Notes under the pieces: generated by a model
Seen by the model: the letters and a program-made list of their open reading frames with translations, nothing else
Databases searched by the model: none
What the model was told of the DNA's origin: nothing
Shown: positions 52,451 to 64,000 of the stretch, piece by piece
How the letters are laid out: every line of letters begins with the position of its first letter
Position numbering within the stretch: position 1 is the first letter of the stretch
Assembly (NCBI RefSeq): GCF_020184175.1
Contig: NC_065533.1
Location: 14,096,695-14,160,694, forward strand
Source of the DNA: Aphis gossypii
Taxonomy: Eukaryota > Arthropoda > Insecta > Hemiptera > Aphididae
Direction: 5' to 3'
DNA length: 64,000 nt
Position numbers and translations under genes: made by a program

Positions 52451-54940
52451 ATTATTTTTAATCAAGCACTACTGTAGAGTTTAAATCGTAAACATGACAT
52501 AATTATTAGTAAAAGCTATACTAAATACACAAGTAACGATTAGTATTTAATTTTATTTAATTGTCAACGTTCAAATGGTATACATTTCAATCGTGATTAA
52601 ACATTACTCATTTCGATTAAGTCGAGAGCTTAATTAGCTTTTTTTTATCCTTAAATTTATAATCAGAATGTGCATATTTTGTTTTTTTTTATCTCTGGCT
52701 TCTATATTGACTCTTTAATGCGGCCATGTTAGTAGTGTGTTGTTTAACCCACTAATAATTGATTCATTATATTATACACATATCTTATACATACATAAAA
52801 TGTGTAGAAATAAACTTTTAAAGATCAATAATAAAAAAAAAAAAACTTTTAAAATATGTGTATTTATCATACTATCAAGACGTTTTAAAGCATTTAATAT
52901 CATTTTTTATTTTTAATGAAATGACACGTTATTATTTAAGTCATTGTAGATAATATAATTTTAAAGTGTGTACAAATGAATTAATATCAAACAAATATAA
53001 GTTCAGACTATAAAGATACCAAGTCGATGTGAAATTTTATTATTACGCTTAATAAAGTTCACGTAGTGTACGATGTAGCAATGTAAGTATCTGAACCCCT
53101 GTAATAATGTATTAATATTTTTAATTTAAATACCAATACTAATCCTATTCAGTATTTAGTCCAATTTTTTTTTTCTAAAAAATAATATGTATGTTGAATT
53201 AATAATCAGTTCGGTGGGGAAATTAAAACAATAAAAATGTTTTGCTTTTCATTGACGAGCTGTAAAATATTCTTTATAACATCGGTACCTCATAATAGTT
53301 GATAGTGTTAATTCAATAAAAGTTTTTAAGCCAAATTCTAACAAATAAGTAAAAGACAAGTCACAGATTGTATTAGATCCAAATTTATGTGAATAACAAT
53401 AGATCATTCATAAATGTTTATAAGAATATAAGCTCGCATAATCCATAACATAATAGTTAAAAAGTTTTTTTTGTATTTTTATTCCACATTAATAAATATG
53501 ATTTAATTGAAACTCGGTTGAACGTAAATTATTATTTTATTTTATGACTTATTACTTTAACAGGTTATTATTTTATTCATCCCTTATTTATAGTAATTTA
53601 AATTTAAAATAACAAATATTTTTTAAAAATTTTTACCGTTATAATTTTTTGAGTTTTATTATTTTTAATTTCTTATTTTATAGCAGAATATATATATTTT
53701 AAATTTAGATGCTTAAAATTTTAATTTTAATTAATTAATTATAATTTATAAAGTTATAAATATTAAAAGTATTGATAATCGAAATAGAGTATCATAGTTA
53801 GGTCTCAGCGATACCATCATGCGTATATTGTTGGTTCAATAACAATTAGATTTTAATGTATCAACATTTTCAGAAAATATTTTTTGCTTTGGAATATAGT
53901 ATTAATAATGTAGTATGTTTTCGTTCGAAAAATTAAAAATCTTAAAAAATATTTATTATAATAATAGTGAATAAAATATACTTTCTATAATATTAAAATA
54001 TTAGAATAATTCAAATAATATAGAAAATATTTTCAAAAATGATAGTATATTTTGAGATAATATATATGCTAAGAATTAAAGATTATTACCTTGTGTATAT
54101 TCATAATTAAAGCTAATCATATATTATACGAAAAGAACATTTAATAATTTTAATTAAAACGATGATGAATAAAGTTTCTCAGTTTCCGTATATTATATTC
54201 TTCAATAAGAACTCATCTTTTGTATGAATGGATAAAAAAAAATCTAGATCACAAATGATATTTTTATAATAGTTAGTCAACAATAGTTGGTCATTGCCGT
54301 ATAATCTCTTAGTTTTAATAAATTTATTTTTTTAAATTATTTAAACATTTCAATCATATGCAAACAAAACAAATTGCATTTCTTTTTTGGAGTAGTTTTA
54401 TACACTATGTTTAATGTATATATTTATGTTTAGGTATATATATATTGTTGTTTGTGCACAAGAGTGAATAAAAAGAAGGGATGTATTCCCTGTTGGAAAA
54501 TCGTTATTGGGTATACGGAACCGTCCGAAAACGATGATAAAAAAAAAGAGGAAAAGATTGAACGCACAGACAACTTTACTTTTTCTGAGAGAAACCCATT
54601 AATTTACGCGTGAAATCAAAAAAAAAAAGAAAAAATTTAATTATTTACCGACGAATATTTGTTGCGGGTAGATTGATTTTATGGATTTAAATACATACCA
54701 CAGATATAATGTGGATCATATCGGTTTTATTTTTTATTTTATAGTAGTTTATTTTTATAATGTATCTTATACTACCTCTTTGTGTAATAAATTCATTTTT
54801 AAAGTGTGCATAATGTATGTACATTATGTGTAATACGTAGGTACTAATAAATAATAATTGAAAACATAAACATTTGATTTAAACAATAAATTTCAATAAT
54901 TTTAATGGTACCTATACCTCTAATAAGAATCAACTCAATT
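52451..54940. other. AT-rich gene-free stretch
   Basis: No supported gene. Confidence 0.5.
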
Positions 54941-54951
54941 TCTTTTTTCAG

Positions 54952-54978
54952 AGTTCAGATCTGAGATTTAAAAGAAAT
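54952..54978 (+). CDS. Candidate 27-nt microexon
   Basis: A strong polypyrimidine acceptor (CAATTTCTTTTTTCAG) and a strong donor (AAT|GTAAGTTT) bound 27 nt. Phase 0 is open and reads SSDLRFKRN; the other two frames contain stops. Length divisible by three suits an optional microexon in a long intron. No partner exon identified. Confidence 0.35.
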
Positions 54979-54984
54979 GTAAGT

Positions 54985-57350
54985 TTATCTATTATATATT
55001 ATTGAACATTCAAAATGTATAATGTATATACTTGAAAATGATTGCGTGTCCTTTGGTTCACTATTTAGTAAAAATATGTTTTTAATATATTTGCATTGTG
55101 ATTACACTAATACATCAGCTCTAAATTCTAATCGGCGGTATACACAGAAAACATGTTAAAAGGAATTTTATATAATAATGATAGTGTTGATCGTAGAATT
55201 AAATGTGTTTGAATAAAAATAATTTAGAATTTAGGACTATAGTATTCTATTTATAATTTACTAGAAAATTTGATGGATTAAATAGGATAACTTGAACTGA
55301 AATTATAATAAGCCAGTGGCATGTTTTTGTGTACCAGGACGTTTGACGACCCAGATCTGATGGGATGGGAATATAAATATTTGAAATTTTAAAAAATCTA
55401 TTTAATAGTAATCACTTTAATTATTTATTATCGATAAACAAAAATCTTATTCAATCAGATAAATGTGTATATGATATTTAATACTGTCTTTTTCTGTTTC
55501 CAATAGGCATAGGCGTATTTAGAGAAGATTGTGGAAACGCTCTTCTCCCTTGATCCATGTTTGTATAATTGTATATAATAATTTTAATTATAATATAATT
55601 AATTATATATATTTTGCAAACAAAAATAAATAATTATTTAATAGGTGCGATGCTTTACGATAATAATAATTTATACAAATAACAAGGGAGTCAAATAACT
55701 CCTTTACTTTATGTGGTGTCCAATGATAAAGATAATAGGCTTTTCAAATGATTATCGGTGTTTGCTATCTATCTTTTTTTCAACTTACAATATATTGTTA
55801 TTTTAAACTTGCAACACCGATGATTAATTTTAGCTCGATAATAGATTTATAAATTATACATGTACCTAATGCAAATTTATTTGGTATGAAAGTACAATTT
55901 ATAAAATATTTAAAAAAGTATCAAATTATGTGAATATTTCGTTTTTTAATTATGGTATTTGAATATAAAAATTTAAAATACTTTATACATACCAAATTAT
56001 AAAAAGTGAATATGAAGTACAAAATAATATTACGACTCGAAAGAATTAATTTTGGATAGTTTCTTACTCAAATCCTGCAGTCCAATATTTAACTATAAGT
56101 TTAAAATTATGCTAAAATGTTAAAATAATTGTATTTTTAAAACAATTAAATTAGTGTTCCACATCAACTGATGCAATATTATTGATGTATATTTGAATGT
56201 ACGATATCCATAAATATCTAAAAGTGATAGGTAATTCTAATATTTTTAAGTGCTCTCTGCTAATGCCTAATTATTATTTTATCGATTGTTTGAAAAGTAG
56301 AGTACTTTATTGCGTATTTGCGTCAGAATTTTTTTTGGTAAGAGTATACCTATATGAGATGAGACGTTTTTGTAAAATAATTTTTAATCATTGGAGTTGT
56401 TTGATTTAATTTTTCTAAATGGCTTATTGTAATAGTTTTGTATAGTTGTCACCAAAATATAGTTGATCTGCTTGTCTATATATAATAGGTACTATCAAAA
56501 TTTGATTAACAATAAAAAACTAGGCAATCGAAATATTATACTACCTAATAAGTTATATTAATTGTTTTTCTCTGGTAGATGATGAGTGGTGACTATTGGG
56601 TGGATTTTAAGTTTTTTTTTTTTTGTATAAAGAGGAAAGTCTAATTATTTTATTTATTTAGTAAGTCACTAACTATAAATTAATTTTATTTATTATTAAA
56701 TTTAGTGCTAATTAGTTTGTTTTGAAAATACCCTGCTAGTAAACAATGAAGTCGTTTTATTAGTTAAAATAAAAAAAAAAAATTATAATAATAAGATAAA
56801 TAAAAAATTAATTTAATTTTTAGAAACAACACTGTGCAATTCAGATTTTAAAGTATGAATTTATGATTACGTCATGTCGTCATAAGAATGTTAAGTAATA
56901 GTCTTAATTAATGGAAAAACAGAAATTATCAATGGAACACCAAATGAACAAGTAACTGACGATAACAAACGAGAACAATAATCCCGAATCGCTCATTTGA
57001 GCACATTATTTTTTAGTTTAACTATAATAAACATTTTGATAATAATTAATAATTAAAGCGATTCTGTATAATAACTATGCTTGTGTAAAAAAAGACTCTC
57101 AACTTTGCTATCCAATGTTGACAAGTAACTAACGTTAGATATCAATTGGGTATTTAAAGTAAACTTATAATATTATATGCTATATAAGTGCTATTATTTA
57201 AATCCGAGTACCCATATTCGAATAATCGGCTAATACTGTTACAAGTCATGTATTTAAATAGAAAAGTAGCATGATTATACCGGTGTCCGGATAATCAATT
57301 TCTGAACTCGTTGTCATCCAACCAAAGACTTGTAATTTATGAACTATATT
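54985..57350. other. AT-rich gene-free stretch with transposon scraps
   Basis: GC-richer scraps at 55313-55370 (CAGTGGCATGTTTTTG) and 55503-55560 look like single transposon ends. The ORF 56197-56409 is not supported. Confidence 0.4.
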
Positions 57351-58805
57351 CGATCACCAATGTACCGGTCGGGCGCGTGTCATGTGCCTTTTTAGAATTG
57401 TTATATAATACTATATCATACTATAAGTATACATATATAGATATATAATATTACGGGACGAGACGTGCGCGACAATAATATATATAAATTATTATGAGAA
57501 AAACGGCGATGACATATCGTTGTTTTCAACCACCTCTGCGCTGTATACAATGATGTTCCCAATCCGGTTTTGCGTGTGTATAGAGTTTTTTGTGCTTTAT
57601 ATGAGACGCGTGGTTTTATTTTTATTATTATTATTTTTTTTTAATCACTTCCGTTGTCGATTCAAATCGGTCCGCTCGGTACAACGTCTGCATGTATGTA
57701 TAGGATTGAAAATAATGACAATAATTGTCCTTTTTAGTACACACAAACACGCGGTCGAGTGCCGGGGTTTTAATTAAAATAAAAAAGCGGTCTGAAAACA
57801 GGCTAAAAAAAAAAAAAAAACAAAATAATGGACATGATGACAATACCCCCTCCATCACACATACACACACACACACACACACTCACACACACACCCTCGG
57901 TCGTACGTATGTCACGTCAGCGACCGCGAAGGGTTTGCGGGGGCGGACAAAAGAGGTGTGTACGGCGGGTGTAGGCGAGGCGACGACGACGACGACGACG
58001 ACTGTTATACTCTCCGATTCCGATTCCGATTCCCGACTCCGGTCGACGACAACGATAAAAACATATCACACGCGAGTGGACCCTCGGGACACTTCATCAG
58101 CAGAAACGAAATATTTTAATGCGCGGTCCCGTCGCCGTTGCGGTTAAATAGAATTTCGACCCTTATTTTCTTCTTCTTCCCCCTCGTCCTCCTCCGTTCG
58201 CCAATCCGTCGTTTTTCGCGGGCCCAATCCCTCGGGCCAACGCACTTAATCGGGTAAATGCGATTATTTTTGACGTGCGGTGACAGCGGCGGCGGCTCAT
58301 TACGTCAACCATATACACACGCGAATTATAAACGTGTGTATCGCGAGCGTCGTTCCGACTACACAGATCATTACGACTAAAGCGCGTATACGCTATAACG
58401 TCATCATCATATTATTATAACAGAGGATATACTTTTGTACATGATATTGTTATTATTGTATTTCAATATTTTCGTTATTGCCGACCCGCGCGCAGACGAA
58501 CGGTAATAATATAATGTTTTCGATTTGCCCGAAATGTATATATAAATATACTGCGCGCAGTTTCTCCCCTATAAAACAATACCAGCGCACACGAGCCACA
58601 CTCATAAAATACATACATACCTACCACCTACCCATAACCATAATAATCATCCGTCCAATTTTCGTGCGCCGCTTACAAATCCGTCGTCGGTCTCCGCGTT
58701 TTTCCATTTACGATTTAACGCGCACTTGTATTATAAGACGACATAATAATAATAATATTAATATTGATATTACGCGCGTATAATGTGCAGTTCGACTTTC
58801 AATCA
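57351..58805. promoter_or_regulatory. CpG island with CA and GAC repeats, probable promoter / 5' exon
   Basis: CpG-rich block with a CA microsatellite (57856-57894), GAC triplets (57977-57999), a repeated GATTCC phrase near 58015, TGACGTGC (58271) and TTACGTCA (58300) CRE-like words, and pyrimidine-rich tracts. On the minus strand GGTAG|GTATGT near 58620 could be a first-exon donor. Overlapping ORFs of 83-140 codons are translations of simple repeats and are rejected. Confidence 0.4.
57856..57894. repeat. CA dinucleotide microsatellite
   Basis: About 39 bp of CA with single interruptions. Confidence 0.9.
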
Positions 58806-58809
58806 AAAT

Positions 58810-59466
58810 TTTTATATTCCGATGGGGTCGCGATTCTAAAGGTGTTTATTAATATAAATCGTATACAGTATATTTCACTACAATCGATAGACGTTGTGGT
58901 GTCAGATTGTATAGACTTTAGTCACAGGGAATGCGGCTGATAAAATGTGCTTCCCAGAAATATAAATGCTAAAATGCTCTTAAATGACTAAATTTATGGT
59001 CTTAAAAAATAATAGGTTTTTTAAAAAAAAAAATGTTTATCTACCTATCCTTAAAAATAAACATATTTTGTTTTATAAATTATAATATTCATTATGTATG
59101 GAGAAAGATGTGTTTATTGCAAAGAATTGAATTTGATAATTATTGTCACATGATAATTATATTATATTATTTTTTCTTTAAAATGCGAGTTGTTGTGAGA
59201 TTTAAAGCCGCAAAAAAACTATTCAAGCGCACATCTTGGCATTTCCTATGCGCACACGTCCTGTCACAAATATTATATTATTATGATTATTATTATTCGT
59301 TATTATTTATTTTTATGATGTGATAGGTACAATGCAATTAATAATTGGAATTATGTACGAGTTGCGACTTGACGATGTCAAAATTAACAAATTACTAATA
59401 TACGATACGGCAAATGCGTTAAGAGAACGCCACGCTCACATATTATCATGTAGTCTTCGTTTTACA
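58810..59466. other. AT-rich gene-free stretch
   Basis: The ORF 59033-59323 is AT-driven and not supported. Confidence 0.4.
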
Positions 59467-59820
59467 CACATATAACATGGCAAATTTTCGTTCAGCGAAA
59501 TCAATTGTATGCTGTTAGTTATAATATTAGAGTCAATTTACCTATTAGATAATAAACTTAAAGGTAATAAATAATAATAATATTATCTAGGCCTCTCGTA
59601 GGATTGTATTGATATATTCATTTTTAAGTGAGCTATAGTTATGTAAAATATTAAAACTTTTAAATGCTCGTGACTCACTTAAAAATTAAAATGTTAATAA
59701 AAGCTTCTGAAATGCCTTAGATAATATTATTATTTTTAAATTTGATAATAGGTAAATTGACTTTAACATTAAAGTTAACAACATAAAATTGATTTCGCTG
59801 AACGAAAATTTGCTATATGT
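59467..59820. mobile_element. Long foldback element (near full-length palindrome)
   Basis: Left arm GCAAATTTTCGTTCAGCGAA mirrors the right arm ending TTCGCTGAACGAAAATTTGC. The mirror continues inward through AGTCAATTTACCTATTA / TAATAGGTAAATTGACT, ATAATATTATCTAGGC / CCTTAGATAATATTAT and AAGTGAG / CTCACTT, almost to the centre. No ORF. Confidence 0.75.
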
Positions 59821-61920
59821 ACGACGGAGACAATATAATCGGATGAACCTCTGACTTCTGAGTAAAAATATATATTATATTATAATAAATGATATACTCG
59901 TAATAATATATAATATAGGGACTTAGTTACACGAAAAATACGATAACTCTAATAACTTTATAACAAAGTTACATAAGATTTTTTCGATAATACATATTTG
60001 AAAAAAGTTATTGTATGATGTTTAAAAAAGATATATAACATTTGTAATACAATAATGAATTATTTTATAAAAGAAATTAATATCAAAAAAATAAAAGCTA
60101 AATTTTACGATAAGTTTTCCAATTTTTACTAGAAAAATTCTGTATTTTTTTAAACTATTATTATTATTTTTATTATTACTAATTTAATAGTATTTCTAGC
60201 CCACGTGAAAGATTGATTTTCACAGAAAACATATGGACATAATACATAACTAAAGAATCTTTGTAGCTACCTATCTTAATTTTTTGAGCACAAAATATTA
60301 ATTTAAATTTAAAAATGTGACTTACTATATCAGATGTATCCAACACGCGACCTTCAATAGATTAATTCTGTCCTCACGTCAATTTTTAATAACTACAAAT
60401 CATATATCGTTATTTGTTATTTGTTAATTATAAAAAATGTATATTAAATACACAAAATTAAAAATTAAATGATGGTTTTTTAATCATAATTAAAATGTAT
60501 TATTTAAAAAATATTTTTACTTATTAAAAACAAATTTTTGATTTTTTTGTTAAACGTTTTAGTAATTAAGTTTTATTTATTTATTTTCAGTAATTACTAT
60601 GACTGTAGCGGTTAAATTTGCATTATATGTTAACATGATTTACTATTATTCTTGCGGCTTAGTGTCTGAATTAAAAAACAATTAGGAGGTATATTATACG
60701 TTTACTTCCTCCTCCACTTCATGGTAATAGAAATGTTCTATTTAGTATTTTTTGATTGTGCACAATATAATATACTAACTAAATTACCATCCATTAATAT
60801 ACCCATCAGCACTGCGTATGAACTAACTGCGTAAATATTTCCATATTAGAGTAGGGAGGTACAATAGTTGTAACATTTAAAAATGTGTAAGGGCATAGCT
60901 TAATGATTACATGTGCCATAATTACATTCATACAATTAATAATAGCTAGTTTGAGTATTGGGTATATACAGTATACCTTATACTAAGTAGTAAGTATGTT
61001 TTACATTTTTAATTGTGAAATTAATATCAAATATTGTACACCACGAATAGAGCACTCTTGTCATGAAACTGCTTTTTAACGGTCTCAACTTATTTAATCA
61101 GAAAACTGTTTAATAATCAATATTATTAGTTCGGCGAATAGGGCACGTACAGTTATATGACAGTTTCTCATCTCACCGTAAATATCTTTATCGTATTCTT
61201 AAAAAAAAAAAAAAATGTTTTTATTTTTATTATATTTGCGTGTAGTAATAAGATAACGAAACTTAAGTATTGTATCTGATAGTGGATGGTGTATTTATTA
61301 TTTTTTAATAGATTTGTTACCAATCCCATGATCCTCCACGTAAATAAGTCACTGAAAAATAGTTTTGATTTGTAAGAATCAACAACTATACCATTGTATA
61401 TAGTTGTTAAAAAAGTAGTTTTTTTCACGAAGGTTGCGCAAAAGAAACGGTTGTCCAGTCCTACTTGTGGAAAATTGCATTTTTTAAGCAAAGCAGAAGG
61501 TACAAATCATTTAAATGGAAGTGTGCTAAATATTTGTAAAAATTGAATTTGATGGGATTGAAGAAACGTAGGTCCTCCTAGCTCTTGACCATTTGAATAA
61601 ATATCAAATAAAAAATAAAAAAATTGTGAAGAATCTATACATTCTTTAACTCAGTTCTAAAAAACTGATATTTAAAAAAATATAATAACTACAAAAATAA
61701 AACCCTATTTGTACATTTACCTGTATACACTATTGATATTAGTGCATAGTAGTGAGAGTATGATATATATTGTACTCAATTTATAGTCATAAAATTTTAA
61801 GCATTTAAATTTAGAATTTTGATGAAGTTCGCGAAAATATTGAAAAATAAAAGTTATTTTGTAGTTAAAAATAAATGAATAACATTTATAAAAGATAAGT
61901 TAGAAAAAATTATGTAAACC
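59821..61920. other. AT-rich stretch, no supported gene
   Basis: The minus ORF 61168-61491 (107 codons) begins with a fairly protein-like part (FPQVGLDNRFFCATFV) and tails off into AT-driven sequence; no domain recognised. An acceptor TTTATTTTCAG at 60590 opens only 28 codons. A fragment near 61790-61900 resembles the dispersed repeat of 24935. Confidence 0.35.
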
Positions 61921-61929
61921 TACCGCTAC

Positions 61930-62124
61930 TAAAAGAAATAGAAACGTCTTTAACCGACACCGGTCCTCGATAAAAATGATACCGGTCCGTATAATATTGA
62001 AAAAATTATATTTCCAGTGTAGTAGTTAAACAAACCAAAACCCAAAGAGTGGTCCGTAGTCCTACTTAAATCTAGATTCTAGATTCTAGGGGGTCCGCGA
62101 AAGCAAAACGGTTGAGAATCACTG
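61930..62124. mobile_element. Truncated hAT-like element (right end)
   Basis: Ends in GTCCGCGAAAGC then AACGGTTGAGAATCACTG; its complement, CAGTGATTCTCAACCGTTTT, is a typical hAT terminus. No matching left end or target duplication found. Confidence 0.55.
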
Positions 62125-62132
62125 CACTAGAC

Positions 62133-64000
62133 CCACTATCTAATGCACAGCAAAGTAATACCTACATCTTTTTTATTTTAAAATCACCAGGATGAAATTT
62201 ATGTTAGGTATTTAATCATAAAAATACTATTAAACTGCATCATAATATGATATGGTGTAAATTTGTTCTATTTATCATTTGTGTTACTCATATAAAAATC
62301 ATGTTGGTTGGTTAGGTTACAATGTTACACTATAAATTACAGATACAAAAATATATTCCAACAGTGAATAATTTGGTTAAAAAGATATTTTCTATTAAAT
62401 TATGCTAACAAAATCGTGAAATAGTAACAATAATTTTTTTTTTAGACTACTTAAACTGTCATTTAGAATTAAATAAATTATAAATACACGCGGTTCGTGC
62501 CTAGCTAATGTATACATTAAAATAATTTTTTTAAAAAAATCGTATTATTCTTTATTAATTATACTTTATGTGAAAAAAAATATATTAATTTATTCATTAT
62601 AATAATAATAATAATAAAAAAAATATTTAAAAATAAGATTTTGTTTTTAAATACTTTGAGAAAGTATTTAAAATATTAACGTATTCACGTCCAAGCACTT
62701 TTCAAAAAGTATTTAAAATATGTATTTTAGAGCCTAGAAAGTATTTGAATAATATACTTTTACTCAAATGTTTTATTCAAGTACCATACAATACTGAATT
62801 GTTTACAATAGACGGTTTTCCATTTCTCTCAACAATAGATACGCGAAAGTGCCCGGTGTGGTAGTGTGTAACCGTACACATGGTGATTTTTTTAACAGAA
62901 AACGTTCATCATTTTTAAAAGTTTAAAAGTTTTTGAAAATATTGTTTTAATAATTTGAAGTCATTATAAAATAATATTTTTTGAAAACAATAATACTGTC
63001 AGGTGTAACGAGTGTTTATTGTTAAAAATCACTGTAAATGTAAACGTATTAAGTTGTTGAAGTGATATCCGCAGTCTTATATAAGATTATATTTATGTTT
63101 ATATTATACACGTACAGACAAACCATGTACAGTATTTCCTTAATATAGGTAATAAATATCTATATGACTATAACTATAAATATACCTACGTATACCGAAT
63201 TTAGTATAATTCTATCCGAATATACCATTTACTACATTACTATCTAAATGTATGTAACCTCATCATAGACTTAAAAATATTTGAATTTTTAAATGAACCT
63301 AGTCCTAAATAAATTAATTGTAATTATTATATTTTAAACAGTCTAGTAGTGTTACCCTCGAAACACCACGAGGAAGCTTACTGTATGTTTTCCCATAAAT
63401 TATTTAATTTTTTTTCACAATAATTATAATTTTTTAGCATAATAAGCTACATCGCCACAATTCATAACTTTTATAATTTTGTCATTGATAAATCTAAGGG
63501 TTAACTATCCTAAGGGACAACTAGTTAGAAGATAGACTGATGAAAAAACATGAAAAACATTAATATTAATAATAGTTCGTTGGTATTCTCAGTTTTCACG
63601 ATTTAATTTACCTCGTACAGTTCACACGTGTATCTTACTCGGATTAGTTGGATTCAATTTTTTCATCGATATAATACGTTTTATATTTTCTCAAGACTGT
63701 TTTCCTACCCAATCTTTTATTAATAAATTTTACCAATTAATGAAATAATTATACTTTATATTGTATTATTATTTATAATGAAACCTAGTGTACGTACGAC
63801 TATATTTTAAATATAATATAAAATTACTAGAGCATTTATATTTTGACACACATAGTTTTTCATGATCACGAGAATGTACCCATTTACATAAAATGTATAT
63901 AAAATTACATTTCTTCACGTTTTTCTTTAATTTATAAATGATGCATTTCTTAAAATGCTTTTTTTTTTAAATTTAAACATTTTTGATGTTATAAAAAAGG
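62133..64000. other. AT-rich gene-free end of the window
   Basis: Holds an AAT triplet run at about 62599-62617 and a short array of AAGTATTT words between 62640 and 62790. No gene seen. Confidence 0.45.

Noticed and set aside
57520..58783. ORFs of 83-140 codons in the right-hand CpG island
   Set aside because: They translate CA, GAC and poly-A tracts (THTHTH, TTTTTT, KKKKK) and have no recognisable domain.
61168..61491. 107-codon minus-strand ORF as a transposase relic
   Set aside because: I considered a piggyBac-like resemblance around FFSDLFTW, but the similarity is too loose to claim.
1..64000. tRNA genes, rRNA, CRISPR, bacterial operons
   Set aside because: I looked for A/B-box phrases, rRNA-like blocks and regularly spaced repeats and found none that hold up; the window is eukaryotic.

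Overview
The window reads as animal, probably aphid, nuclear DNA. It is very AT-rich, is sprinkled with TAGGTACCTA-type words common in aphid assemblies, has spliceosomal GT-AG signals, and is packed with decayed eukaryotic DNA transposons (hAT, pogo-like, Helitron). There are no operons, no CRISPR array and no convincing tRNA or rRNA gene. The aphid assignment is an inference from composition and repeat style, not from a database match.

One protein-coding gene is well supported: a two-exon plus-strand gene at 6295-7931 encoding a 422-residue F-box / FIST_C protein of the FBXO22 type. Its first coding exon is only 22 nt and joins the long second exon in frame through a clean GT-AG intron. The remaining long ORFs are mostly random open frames in AT-rich DNA or translations of triplet repeats.

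Layout: 1-6.2 kb is AT-rich DNA with transposon remnants, including a hAT transposase C-terminal fragment (3657-3752) and an intact-ended hAT-like element (4814-5517). The FBXO22-like gene follows at 6.3-8.4 kb. From 8.4 to 19 kb there are gene-free AT-rich stretches holding two more related hAT-like elements, one with a pogo-like element nested inside it, one clipped by an exact 249-bp tandem duplication, and a degenerate Helitron helicase tail at 17.35-17.66 kb. From 19 to 33 kb lie dispersed repeats and several CpG-rich patches, one of which (30.7-31.1 kb) I cannot identify. Larger CpG-rich islands at 33.4-34.8, 42.5-42.9, 48.1-48.6, 51.5-52.4 and 57.4-58.8 kb look like promoters or 5' exons of long-intron genes whose main coding parts lie outside the window or in small exons.

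Small exon candidates: on the plus strand, a 5' exon ending at 34841, a 59-nt exon at 36702, a 27-nt microexon at 54952 and a terminal exon at 26246. On the minus strand there are pieces at 51561-51596, 46615-46644, 44754-44801, 44113-44224 and 42584-42790. Several share compatible phases, but they are inference from splice signals and open frames only. RNA-seq is the decisive test. I see no clear novel multi-gene system. The most checkable leads are the cryptic minus-strand gene, the microexon, the unidentified island and the transposon structures with exact target duplications.
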